A stretch of DNA of 64,000 nucleotides, taken from assembly GCA_016125275.1 (NCBI GenBank), contig WGMB01000003.1:248001-312000 (forward strand), read 5' to 3'. A program made the translations under genes and the position numbers. Source of the DNA: Acidobacteriota bacterium. GTDB lineage: Bacteria > Acidobacteriota > Terriglobia > Bryobacterales > UBA6623. The notes below the pieces were generated by a model that made no database searches, was not told the origin of the DNA, and worked only from the letters and a program-made list of their open reading frames with translations. Below, in pieces: positions 50,867 to 60,500 of this stretch (its first letter is position 1; every line of letters starts with the position of its first letter).

Positions 50867-51790
50867 CTAGCCTTCCAGGCGGACGGAGTGGAGGTACTCA
50901 TAGCTCTGGCGCAGGCTGGCCAGCGGATCGCCGGGCGTCTGGTCCTGCTCCACGAAATAGTGCGCGACGCCGGCCTGCTCGCAAGCGGCCAGGATCGCAG
51001 GGAAGTCCAGCACGCCGTGGCCGACTTCCTTGAAGGCCTCCTTCGGAGCGCCCTCGGCAAACTGCGTGGGGGCGTCGGCGGCCTTGTCCTTGAGGTGGGT
51101 CAGCGGGACGCGGCCGGCGTACTTTTGGAGCAACGCGACCGGATCGTTGCCGGCGATGCTCACCCAAAATACGTCGAGCTCCAGCCCGACGGTGGCGGGG
51201 TCGGAGGCCGCCATCAGCGTATCCAGGGGCGTGGAGCCCTCCATCGGCTGAAACTCGAAGGCGTGGTTGTGATAGGCGAAGCCCAGCCCGGCGGCCTTGG
51301 CGGCCTGCGCGGCGGTCGTGAGCTTCTCGGCCAGGGCCTTGAAGCCGTCGAGGGAGTCCGGACGCTGCTCGGCCGGCAGATACGGCATGACCACGTAGCT
51401 CACGCCGTGCTGCTTGGCCCAGGGAATCGCGGTCTCGAGCGTGGCCTGCGGCGGCTTCTCTTCGGTGGGCCCCCAGACGCCGGTGATCACGCCCGGACGC
51501 AGGTGCATGGAGACCGCCTGGAGGCCGGCGTCCTTCACCAGCGGCGCCAGCTCGTCGTAGCCGAGCTGCAGCACTTCGACTTCCTTGTAGCCGATGGCGG
51601 CCAGATCCTGGAGGACCTTGGCGGGGTCCTCCGGCAGCACGCTGCGAACGGTGTAGAGCTGCGCTCCGAGGGGATGCTCGAACATCTTGCCGGCGGCGGC
51701 CTCCGGCGGCGCCGAAGCCTGCTCGGACGGTCCGCCGCAACCGACGGCGCCGGCCGCGACAGCCAAAAACAGGCGGCGATCGAGTAGCAT
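50867..51790 (-). CDS. Sugar phosphate isomerase/epimerase-like TIM-barrel lipoprotein
   Basis: 307 residues. DRRLFLAVAAGAVGCGG combines twin-arginine and lipobox features, so the protein is probably a Tat-exported lipoprotein. The TIM barrel follows the AP-endonuclease-2/xylose-isomerase-like pattern: LGAQLYTVRSVL, YKEVEVLQLGY, FAYHNHAFEF, VGLELDVFWV, THLKDKA and YFVEQDQ, giving the usual Glu-His-Asp-Glu metal site. Likely epimerises or isomerises sugars outside the cytosol. Followed by the exported methyltransferase gene in the same direction. Confidence 0.87.
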   Translation of the reverse strand: MLLDRRLFLAVAAGAVGCGGPSEQASAPPEAAAGKMFEHPLGAQLYTVRSVLPEDPAKVLQDLAAIGYKEVEVLQLGYDELAPLVKDAGLQAVSMHLRPGVITGVWGPTEEKPPQATLETAIPWAKQHGVSYVVMPYLPAEQRPDSLDGFKALAEKLTTAAQAAKAAGLGFAYHNHAFEFQPMEGSTPLDTLMAASDPATVGLELDVFWVSIAGNDPVALLQKYAGRVPLTHLKDKAADAPTQFAEGAPKEAFKEVGHGVLDFPAILAACEQAGVAHYFVEQDQTPGDPLASLRQSYEYLHSVRLEG

Positions 51791-51832
51791 GCCGACAATC
51801 TAGCAGAAACGGGCCGAAGGCCGGGTTTGCTG

Positions 51833-53275
51833 CTAGAGCCAGTCCGGGAAGTACTTCTCGATGAGCCACATCGGTTGCCAGCGGTCCGGGGTGCGCTTGT
51901 GGCCGGTCATGTCGATCTCCTTGGGCTGCGGATTGGCCACGCTCAGGGGCTGGTCGTCGCCGAGCTTCTTCTGCCAGTCCGCGATCATCCCCATCATGCG
52001 GCTCACGCGCGAGGCCTGCGCCGGATCCTCGGCCAGGTTCTTCATCTCGTAGGGGTCGCTCTGCAGGTCGAACAACTGGGTGTGGTTGATCTGGGGGTAG
52101 CGGATCAGCTTCCAGCGCTCGTCGCGCACCGAGCGCATCAGGTGACGGAACGAGAGGAACAACGAGTCGCGCACGCTCTTGCTCCGGCCCAGCCAAATGG
52201 GGCGCAGGTCCGCGCCGTCGAGCCCTTGCGGGGCCGAAGCGCCGGCCACGCCCGCCAGCGTCGGAAAGATGTCGAGCAGGTAAGTGAGAGTTTCCGACGA
52301 ACCGCCCGCCGGCACGTCCGGCCCGCGGACGATCAGCGGCGCCCGCATCGAATGCTCGTAGATGTTCTGCTTGCCCAACAGGCCGTGGCTGCCGACGGCG
52401 AGGCCGTGGTCGGCGGCGTAGACCACGTAGGTCGGCTGGTCGCCGTGATGGGCTTCGAGCGCTTGCAGCACCCGCCCGACCTGCTCGTCCAGGTGCGTGA
52501 CCATCCCGTAGTACTCGGCCAACTGGTCCGACACCATCGCCGTCGTTCGCGGCCAGGCGCCAAGCTCCTCGTCGCGTCCGGCCATGTTGCCGTTGTCGAA
52601 GGGGTGTTGGGGCAGGAAGTTCCGCGGCAACGGCGGACGGTCGGAGTAGTACATCTGGCGGTAGCGCAGCGGTGGCTGGCGCGGGTCGTGCGGCGCCGTG
52701 AACGCAACGTAGAGGAAGAACGGGGCGTCGTCGTGGTAGCTCTCGAGGAAGTCGATGGCCGTATCGGCGTACAGGCGGCTGGAGAAGCGCCGCTGGTTGT
52801 CGCCCGCCTTCAGCTTGCCGTCCGGCCCCAGGTCTTCGACGGGAACGTTGGTGTGGTCGCTCATGCCGCCGAACATGACGTTCTTGCCGCCGTCGAAGCT
52901 GCGCAGCCAGGCCGGGCGCTGGTTGTGCCACTTGCCGATGCCGTAGGTCTTGTAGCCGGTCTGCCGCAGCATCTCGCCGAGGGTCTTCTCGCCGTCGAGA
53001 TCCATGGGAATCCGAAAGTACGCCTTGCCGCTGTTGAGCATGGCGCGGCTGGGCACGCAGACCGCGCCGCTGTTGCCGCCGAGGCAGTAGTTGCTCTTGA
53101 AGCTGAAGCCTTCGCGGGCCAGGCGATCCAGATTCGGCGTCTGGATATGCGGATTGCCCCAGGCGCCGATGGTGTCGGCGCGCTGGTCATCGGCGAATAG
53201 CAGGACGATGTTGGGCTTGTCGGCGGCGGCCGCGGTCAGGCAGGCGGCGAGCAGGAGCGGAACGATTCTCGACAT
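51833..53275 (-). CDS. Exported sulfatase (Cys type)
   Basis: 480 residues from ATG 53275 with Sec signal SRIVPLLLAACLTAAAA. Metal and signature sites: NIVLLFADDQRADTIG, QTPNLDRLA, and CVPSR with Cys73 as the formylglycine precursor, then GIGKWH, TAPHDPR and YAADHGLAVGSHGLLGK. Closest in style to choline-sulfatase/iduronate-sulfatase-like bacterial enzymes. Unlike the sulfatase at 7661, it uses a Sec rather than a Tat signal. Substrate unknown. Stop lies 42 bases before the sugar isomerase-like gene start. Confidence 0.93.
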   Translation of the reverse strand: MSRIVPLLLAACLTAAAADKPNIVLLFADDQRADTIGAWGNPHIQTPNLDRLAREGFSFKSNYCLGGNSGAVCVPSRAMLNSGKAYFRIPMDLDGEKTLGEMLRQTGYKTYGIGKWHNQRPAWLRSFDGGKNVMFGGMSDHTNVPVEDLGPDGKLKAGDNQRRFSSRLYADTAIDFLESYHDDAPFFLYVAFTAPHDPRQPPLRYRQMYYSDRPPLPRNFLPQHPFDNGNMAGRDEELGAWPRTTAMVSDQLAEYYGMVTHLDEQVGRVLQALEAHHGDQPTYVVYAADHGLAVGSHGLLGKQNIYEHSMRAPLIVRGPDVPAGGSSETLTYLLDIFPTLAGVAGASAPQGLDGADLRPIWLGRSKSVRDSLFLSFRHLMRSVRDERWKLIRYPQINHTQLFDLQSDPYEMKNLAEDPAQASRVSRMMGMIADWQKKLGDDQPLSVANPQPKEIDMTGHKRTPDRWQPMWLIEKYFPDWL

Positions 53276-53336
53276 CGCGCCCGATGATAGCCGAAACGGG
53301 GGCGACGGCGACCGCACGGCCGTACGGAAACGAAGA

Positions 53337-53364
53337 GAGGCGGCCCGCTATGCGCGACCGCCTC
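53337..53364. terminator. GAGGCGG/CCGCCTC hairpin
   Basis: Seven-base perfect stem, 14-base loop, with a second outer pairing CGAA/TTCG (53331-53370). It lies just past the stop of the convergently read heme-oxygenase-fold gene and upstream of the sulfatase start, fitting a terminator read on the minus strand. Confidence 0.4.
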
Positions 53365-53392
53365 CGTTCGAATCAGGTGAGCTGAAGTGAGC

Positions 53393-53989
53393 TCAGGCCT
53401 GGGCCACGCAGCCGGCGTAGAGCCCGTCCAAAGCCAAGCGCAGCGCCCGCGCGGTCTGCTCGCAAGCCGCGGCGGCGCGCTCCTGGTCGACGGCGGGCAG
53501 GGCCCGCATGCGCTCCAGCAGCAGCGCCGGCTCGTCGAGGTCGTCCTTGTGCACGTCGAAGTAGACCTCGGCTTCCGCGCCCAGGTCGTAGTGCGCGCGC
53601 AGCCCTTCGAGCTTGGAGGCCGAAGTGGCCGGCTGCTGCGCCTCAAAGGCGTAGAGCGCGCCGAGCGAAGCCACCGGGTCAGAGAAGCTGCGGCGAGCGA
53701 CCTCGACGAGCTCGGCCACGGCCGGCGTGGAGGCGGCGCCGATGTCGGTCCCCAAGGACTTGGCGAAGGCGCGCCAAAGCTCGACGTGCTCGCGCTCCTC
53801 GGCGGCGACGGCGTCGTCGCCATGAGCGGCCCAGCCGTCGGCGATGGTCGTGATAAACGCTCCGTATTCATGAGCGTAGGTCGCGAGCGCGTCGACGGGA
53901 AGCTCCCCGGCGCTCCAGGCCTGGTAGAAGGCGCTGTCGAGCAGGTTCCAGCGCGAAAGGGATTGGGAAAGGCTTTGATCGAGCTGCAT
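53393..53989 (-). CDS. Heme-oxygenase-fold (TenA/PqqC/CADD-like) iron-binding redox protein
   Basis: 198 residues, all helical, cytosolic. The pattern EEREHVELWRAF, LYAFEAQQPATSASKLEGL and YFDVHKDDLDE matches the heme-oxygenase-like diiron family that includes Chlamydia CADD (self-sacrificing p-aminobenzoate synthase) and PqqC-like proteins. Candidate ligands are Glu64/65, His68, Glu116 and His147, but the last His of the CADD set is not seen where expected (residues after 147 are acidic). Function therefore open: diiron oxidase, PABA supply or other. Lies just upstream of the tRNA gene on the opposite strand. Confidence 0.7.
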   Translation of the reverse strand: MQLDQSLSQSLSRWNLLDSAFYQAWSAGELPVDALATYAHEYGAFITTIADGWAAHGDDAVAAEEREHVELWRAFAKSLGTDIGAASTPAVAELVEVARRSFSDPVASLGALYAFEAQQPATSASKLEGLRAHYDLGAEAEVYFDVHKDDLDEPALLLERMRALPAVDQERAAAACEQTARALRLALDGLYAGCVAQA

Positions 53990-54067
53990 GGCTGAGTCTT
54001 GAGATTAGCAGACGGCCGAGGGCTTGGAAGCCGCGGCGGACAGCCCTTCCGGCGCAGGGGCGCCGGG

Positions 54068-54096
54068 TTGACGCAGGGCGTCGTCTGTGAGATTCT
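54068..54096 (+). promoter_or_regulatory. Promoter of tRNA-Asn
   Basis: TTGACG (54068-54073) and GATTCT (54091-54096) are 17 bases apart; transcription would begin near 54103, 16 bases before the mature tRNA. Confidence 0.65.
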
Positions 54097-54118
54097 GGAG
54101 TGAGCCGCTCGGCGCTGC

Positions 54119-54512
<394 letters not shown>

Positions 54513-57500
54513 ATGAGCCGAATATCTATTGGGGGATACGCTCTCCCTGTCACTGCGGTTGCCTTTCTGTTTTGCTCCTCCGTCGTGGCCGCCGCGACGC
54601 CTTCCTCAATCTCCAAACACGCCCGCGGCCTTTCGTCGGCTGACGCTGCGACGGTGGCGCCGGACCGGATCGGCGTCTATCGCGACGGGCTTTGGCGTCT
54701 GGATCGGAATGGCGACGGGGCGCTTTCCCCCGGTCAGGACGCGACGTTTGGGTTGGGTTTTCCCGGCGCGCAGCAGTTCGTTGCGGACTTCAACGGCGAC
54801 GGCTACGACGAGGTCGCTGTGTTCGCCAGGGGCTTCTGGTTCATCGATCTCGACGGCAATGGCGTGTGGGACGGCGGGGTCGCCGACGCGCTGTTTCCCT
54901 TCGGCTGGGATGGCGCGACGCCCGTAGTCGGCGACTGGAACGGCGACGGCGTCACCGACGTGGGAGTCTTCGCGCTCGGGTTTTGGTTCCTCGACGCCGA
55001 CGGCAACCGCGTGTGGGACGGCGGCGTCGCGGATCAGCAGTTTCCGTTCGGCTGGGAGGGGGTGACGCCGATCGTCGGCGATTGGGACGGCGACGGTCGC
55101 GACCAAGTCGGCGCCTTCAACCTGGGATTCTGGCTGCTCGACTACAACGGCAACGCGGCGTGGGACGGCGCCGAGGCTGATCGCCTGTTTGCCTGGTGGT
55201 GGGAAGGAGCGAAGATCGTCATCGGAGATTGGGACGGGGATGGCCGCGACCAGGCCGGCGCCTATGGGGCGGGAATGTGGATTCTCGACCAGAACGGCGA
55301 CATGGTTTGGGACGGCGGCGTCGCCGACCGCGTCGTGTTCCTCGGCGGCGACGGCGCGCTTCCGGTGGCGGGCGACTGGAACGCCGACGGCAGCGAGGAA
55401 GTCGGCGTCTTCTCCGGCGGGGAGTGGCGGCTGGATGCGAACGGCTCCGGCGTGTGGGAGCCCGGCGAGGACTCGCTCTACACGTTCGGCAGCGTTGGAG
55501 ACGCGCCGGCGGTGGGGCGTTGGCGGGAGGCGCCGCCTCTGGGCCAGATCAAGATTGACCCGCCGGACGGCTCGACCGAGATCGCGGTGAACCGCCACAT
55601 CATCCTGACGCTGCCAGCCGCGGTCGATCCAGCGACGGTTGGCCCCGAAACGGTCCAAGTGTTGCGCAACGGAGCGCCGGTTGACGTGACACGAAGCGTG
55701 TCCCTGGATGGTCGATACATTTCCATCGCCGGCGCGCTCACCGGAACGGCGGCGGGCGTTGCCGTTGATGTGAAGGCGCAGGGGCTGCAGACTCCGGGAG
55801 GAGGACTCATCCAGCCTTTGCAGACCCGGATCACGAGCTCCGGTCAGATCTACCACGGTGGTGCGACCGGCATCTGGCGCGGTCCCGGCCGGACCCCCAC
55901 CAACGCCAAGTTGTTCTTTGGATTCTCCGCGCCGATCAATCCAGTGACGGCCCAGGGACCGTGGGTGGCAACGTCCACCCAGAGCGGCAGGACGACCCCC
56001 CTGCACTGTGCGCTCGACCCGAGTTGGACGCGTCTGACGTGCGAGGCGGACTCCCCGTTTGATGTGGGATCGGACTACGGGGTCGGCGGCCAGGGGATAA
56101 AGGACCTCTATTCGAGATCCGTCTCCTTGTCTTCGTTCCAAACAGGTTTCGGACCGGATACGACTCCGCCGCAGATCACTGGATCGGCCCCGAGCGATGG
56201 GGGCAAGTTACTGGCCGGCGACGATCTCATCATCTACTTCGACGAACCAGTAGCGCTCGACCGAACAGATCAAGTCCAACTGACGCAGAACGGCGCACCG
56301 GTGGAACTTGCTCTCAGCGGGGGTAACGAACAGGGATACACGCTCGAGTTCCGACCTATTGAATGGCTTCCCCCCGGCCTCGAATACGATTTGACAGTCG
56401 AAGGCGTCCGGGACCTCGGCGGAAATCCGATGCAGGGCCGGCTCACTGCTCGGTTCCTGGTCGTGCCCCGGGAGGGCGGAAGTCAATCCACGTGGGTACA
56501 GCCTGAGGACGACAGCCTCGACGTCCCGCTGAACGCCTCCGTGATGGTGTATTTCTGGACTCCCGTGATCCCAGCAACCGTAAGCTCGCAGACTCTGCGT
56601 CTTCGCGGCTCGGCGGGATGGGTTTCGGGCCAAGTGCGCGCTGATCTGAACGGCCAGCGCGTGGTGTTCCAACCTGATCAGGCCCTCCAGCCGAATACGC
56701 TCTACACGGCCGAACTGACGCGAAGCTACGGCGATGGCACGCGGACGGTCACCAGCCGCAAATGGCAGTTTCGTACCGGCTCCAGCGCCGATACGGAGCC
56801 GCCGCGGGTCGAGCGTTTCTGGCCGCCTCACCAGTCGATCAACAACCCTCAGCGGACCCGCCCCGGCATCCTGCTGAGCAAAGATCTGGCTCCGGGATCG
56901 GTCAACCGCAAGACGGTGCGGCTGACCGCATCGGATGGCAGTTCGCCGTACTATTCACTCAACGCCAGCGGAAGGCTGATCGAAATCGTCCCGAGTAGCT
57001 TGCCGCCCAACGTTCTCTACACGTTCGAGGCCACTGGAGTCACGGACTTGGCCGGCAATACGCTGGCGCCGTTCGTCAGCGTATTTCAAACCGCGGCGAT
57101 CTCTGACAACATCTCGCCGGCGGTCGTGTCGATGACCCCCGCCGCCGGAACACAAGGCGTTGACCCGGCTACGAACGTGATCGAACTCTTGCTCAGCGAG
57201 CCGCTCAACCCTCTGACGGTCACGTCCGTTACGACCGGAATCGAGGGGTTGCCCAGCTCGGCGTCGTTGTCGCAGGACTTGCAACGGGTCCGCATCACGC
57301 CTCTCTACCCGCTCCGCCCCAACACGACGTATACGGTCTTCTGTGGCGCAGTCGACCCTTTCGGCAACCGGGTAGCGTTTCCGGTCACGCCGTCGTTCAC
57401 CACCGGGCCCGGCGCGCCCGAAACGACTCCGCCGCAGGTGACCAACATCAGCATCGCCGAGGGCGAGCGCGTTCAGATTGATGACGCGCTGGTCTTCGAC

Positions 57501-60500
57501 ATTACCTTTTCCGAACCGGTCGACCCGACCACAGTAAACGCCGACTCGGTATTGATGGTGGTAAACGGGCGCCGCATGCCACGATCGCCGTCGGCGCGCT
57601 CCATCGACAATCGCCGTTACACCTACCGCATTACTAGCGACGGCTTCGATTACTACCAGCCAAATCCCGATATTGCATTCAACCTGACGGTCAACGACCA
57701 AGTTCGCGACTTCGCGGGCAACGGCCTAGCCCCGACGGTGTCTCGGCGGTTTCAAGTGGACCGTCTGCGCCGCGGCTTGGAACTATCTGTCCGGGAAGTA
57801 CTTCCCAATGGCGACGACGCCGATCCGTCAGCCCCGATCAGCATTCTTTTCAACGCGCCGTTCGTCGCAACCGACACAAGCCAAACGCTCTACGTCTCGG
57901 AAGATGGCCGGCTCGTGGCCGGCGAAACGGTGGCGCTGGCGGGGAACCAAGTGCTGCAGTTCCGGCCGGCTCGAGCCTGGGCTCCAGGGGCTTTGGTCCA
58001 GGCATTCGTGAGGCCGGATTTGATGGGGGCCGTCACCTTGGAGCCCATTTCGTACCCGCTCCTCGGTCGAATCGTCCAAGTCGCTCCGGATCCGTCGACG
58101 ACGCCCCTGCAGGTCGTGAGTTTCGCCCCCGCGCCGAGCTCCTGCTGTGCTCCAAATCCGGTCAACATCCGTTTTGCGGCTCGATTGAACAAAGCGGTCG
58201 ACCCGTCGACAGTTACCGAAGAGTCCGTCCAGGTCTTGGACGGCCGAAGCCTACCGATTCCGGTGACGGTTCGGCTGATTTATGGAGACACGATCGAAGC
58301 TACGCCCGTTACGACGCTGTCCGTCGGCGCATACTATCATCTGTCGCTGACCTCCCTCATTGCCGACCTCGCGGGAGGGCCGCTCCAGCCCTCTTTGGGG
58401 CCGGGTATTCAAATCGGCGCGCCGGCCGACGTCACTGGGCCGCAGATTCTGGCTGTTTCGCCGCCTGACGGCTTGGCGAATGTTCCGCTCAACGCCCGCA
58501 TCCGCGTCCGTGTCTCGAAGCGAATCAACGAAGCTCGGGTTCGCAAGAGCAGCCTCACCGTCTCTTGCGGGGGCATCGTCCAGCCTATGGGGTCCATCGG
58601 GTTGGACAACTATGAGTCCTTGGTGATCGAGGGCCGCCTCGAATCGATCCTTCCGCCGAGTCAGAGCTGTCGCGTGGATTTCAGCGGCGCGGAGGATGTC
58701 TCCGGCCATCCGACCGGGCCGACCTCGTGGACTTTCCGAACCGGGGTTCGGATTGACGCCGACGCTCCCAACGACCCTGTCCGATCTCCGACCAGCGAAG
58801 CGGGAACGAACGCCATCGTGACGTTTCGCTTTGACGAACCCATCGACCCAACGAGTGTTTCGCCGGAGAAACTGCATTTTGCCTACGGCAGCCCGCCGGT
58901 CAGTATCCCGGGGAACTATGGGTTCTCCTCCGATGGGCACACGTTTTCGTTCGTCCCGGATCGGCCGTTGGCCGTCGGCGAATCTCATTCGCTCTCCCAC
59001 TACGGCTCGGGGCTCAAAGATCTGGCCGGAAATGAGTGGAGCTTCGGCGCGTACCAGTTCCGAGTAGGATTCTCGCCCGACCTCGATCCGCCATCCGTGA
59101 CGAGCACGAACATCGAGGACGGAGAGCAAAACGCCTCACCCTTCGTCGAGCTCGAAGCCAACCTCGACGAAGCGATCGATGAACTGTCGGTGACGCCGCA
59201 GACCGTTCAGTTGCTCGACGGGGGCAGTCCAATGGAACTGAATCTCCAAGTCGGCAACAATCGCAATACGATCTTCTTCACCCCTCTGGCATCCCTTCAG
59301 CTCGATCATACTTACACGATCCGCATTACGGGGCTTCGGGATCAGGTCGGCAACGTGATGGCGACGCCGTTTCAGAGCAAATTCAAAACCCGGCCCGAGT
59401 TCGACTTCTCTGGGCCCACGGCGAAACACAACGTCTCCGGGGGGTCGCGCAGGATGTTTCGCGATGTCGCCGTGAAAGTCCGCTTCAGCGAGCCTATGGA
59501 CCCGGCTTCGATTCGGCCAGACACCGCTTACTACCAGATCGGCGGAACTCCGTGGCCCACGACGCCCATTCTCGACCCCACCGGATCGCTGATGCGTCTG
59601 CATCCGGACTCACCCTTGCCTGCGATGACTTCGGTGCAGATTGTCGTCACCGACCAAGCCACTGACTTGTCTGGCAACGGGTTCAATCAGCAATCGTTCC
59701 CGTTTGGAAGCTTCTACACGGGAACCGAGATCGATGATGTCACAGCGCCAACGATCGTATGGCCCGATCTGCTCGAGAACTCTCCCCTGCCCGTGACGTT
59801 CCCGTGGGGCCTCTTGACGACGCTCGTGAAAGAGCCGCTCGATCCTTGGTCCTACGAAGGCGACTTGATCCAGATGTTCGACTCGTCCGGCGCATTGGTC
59901 CGGCCGTGGACGCAGTTGGCGCCCAATGCGACGTACACGTTGCGAGTGCAGCCGGCGACGGACTATGCCGACAATCCCGTCGAGATTCCTGCTCCGCTGA
60001 CGTTTACGACTGGAACGTTTCGGGATACGGTCCCGCCGACGGTCGTGCAGAGCGCTCCGGCCGCGAATGAGGTCGACGTGCGCGTGGATACTCTGATCAC
60101 TGTCGACTTCAGTGAGCCGGTTTGGCTTGGAAACGGCTATTTCGGGGACGGCGCCTTTGTCGGAGATGCGCTGGATAGTTTTCCAGCGAAATACTGGCTG
60201 AGCGCCGACCGCATGCGGCTGACGATCGACCCCGTGGACGATCTCTCTCCGTACTCGCGCTACAGCGTAACGATTTTTGCCTACGATATCGGCAACAACG
60301 TACTAGTCGACGACAGCACAGGCGGGTACTACTGGTTCGAGTTCACGACGGGCGGCCCCCTTCGGCCGGACTCCGATCCCCCCGTTCTCTTGTCCGTCAA
60401 CCCGCCCGACGGGGCAACGGACGTGACCGACCCGACCGCCACTCTGACGTTCTCCAAGCCGGTGAACCGGCACACCGTGGGCCCCGGGGTAGCGCTATTC

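Noticed and set aside
54606-56141. 511-codon minus-strand ORF
   Set aside because: Antisense to the FG-GAP repeats of the giant gene; its repetitive look comes from those repeats.
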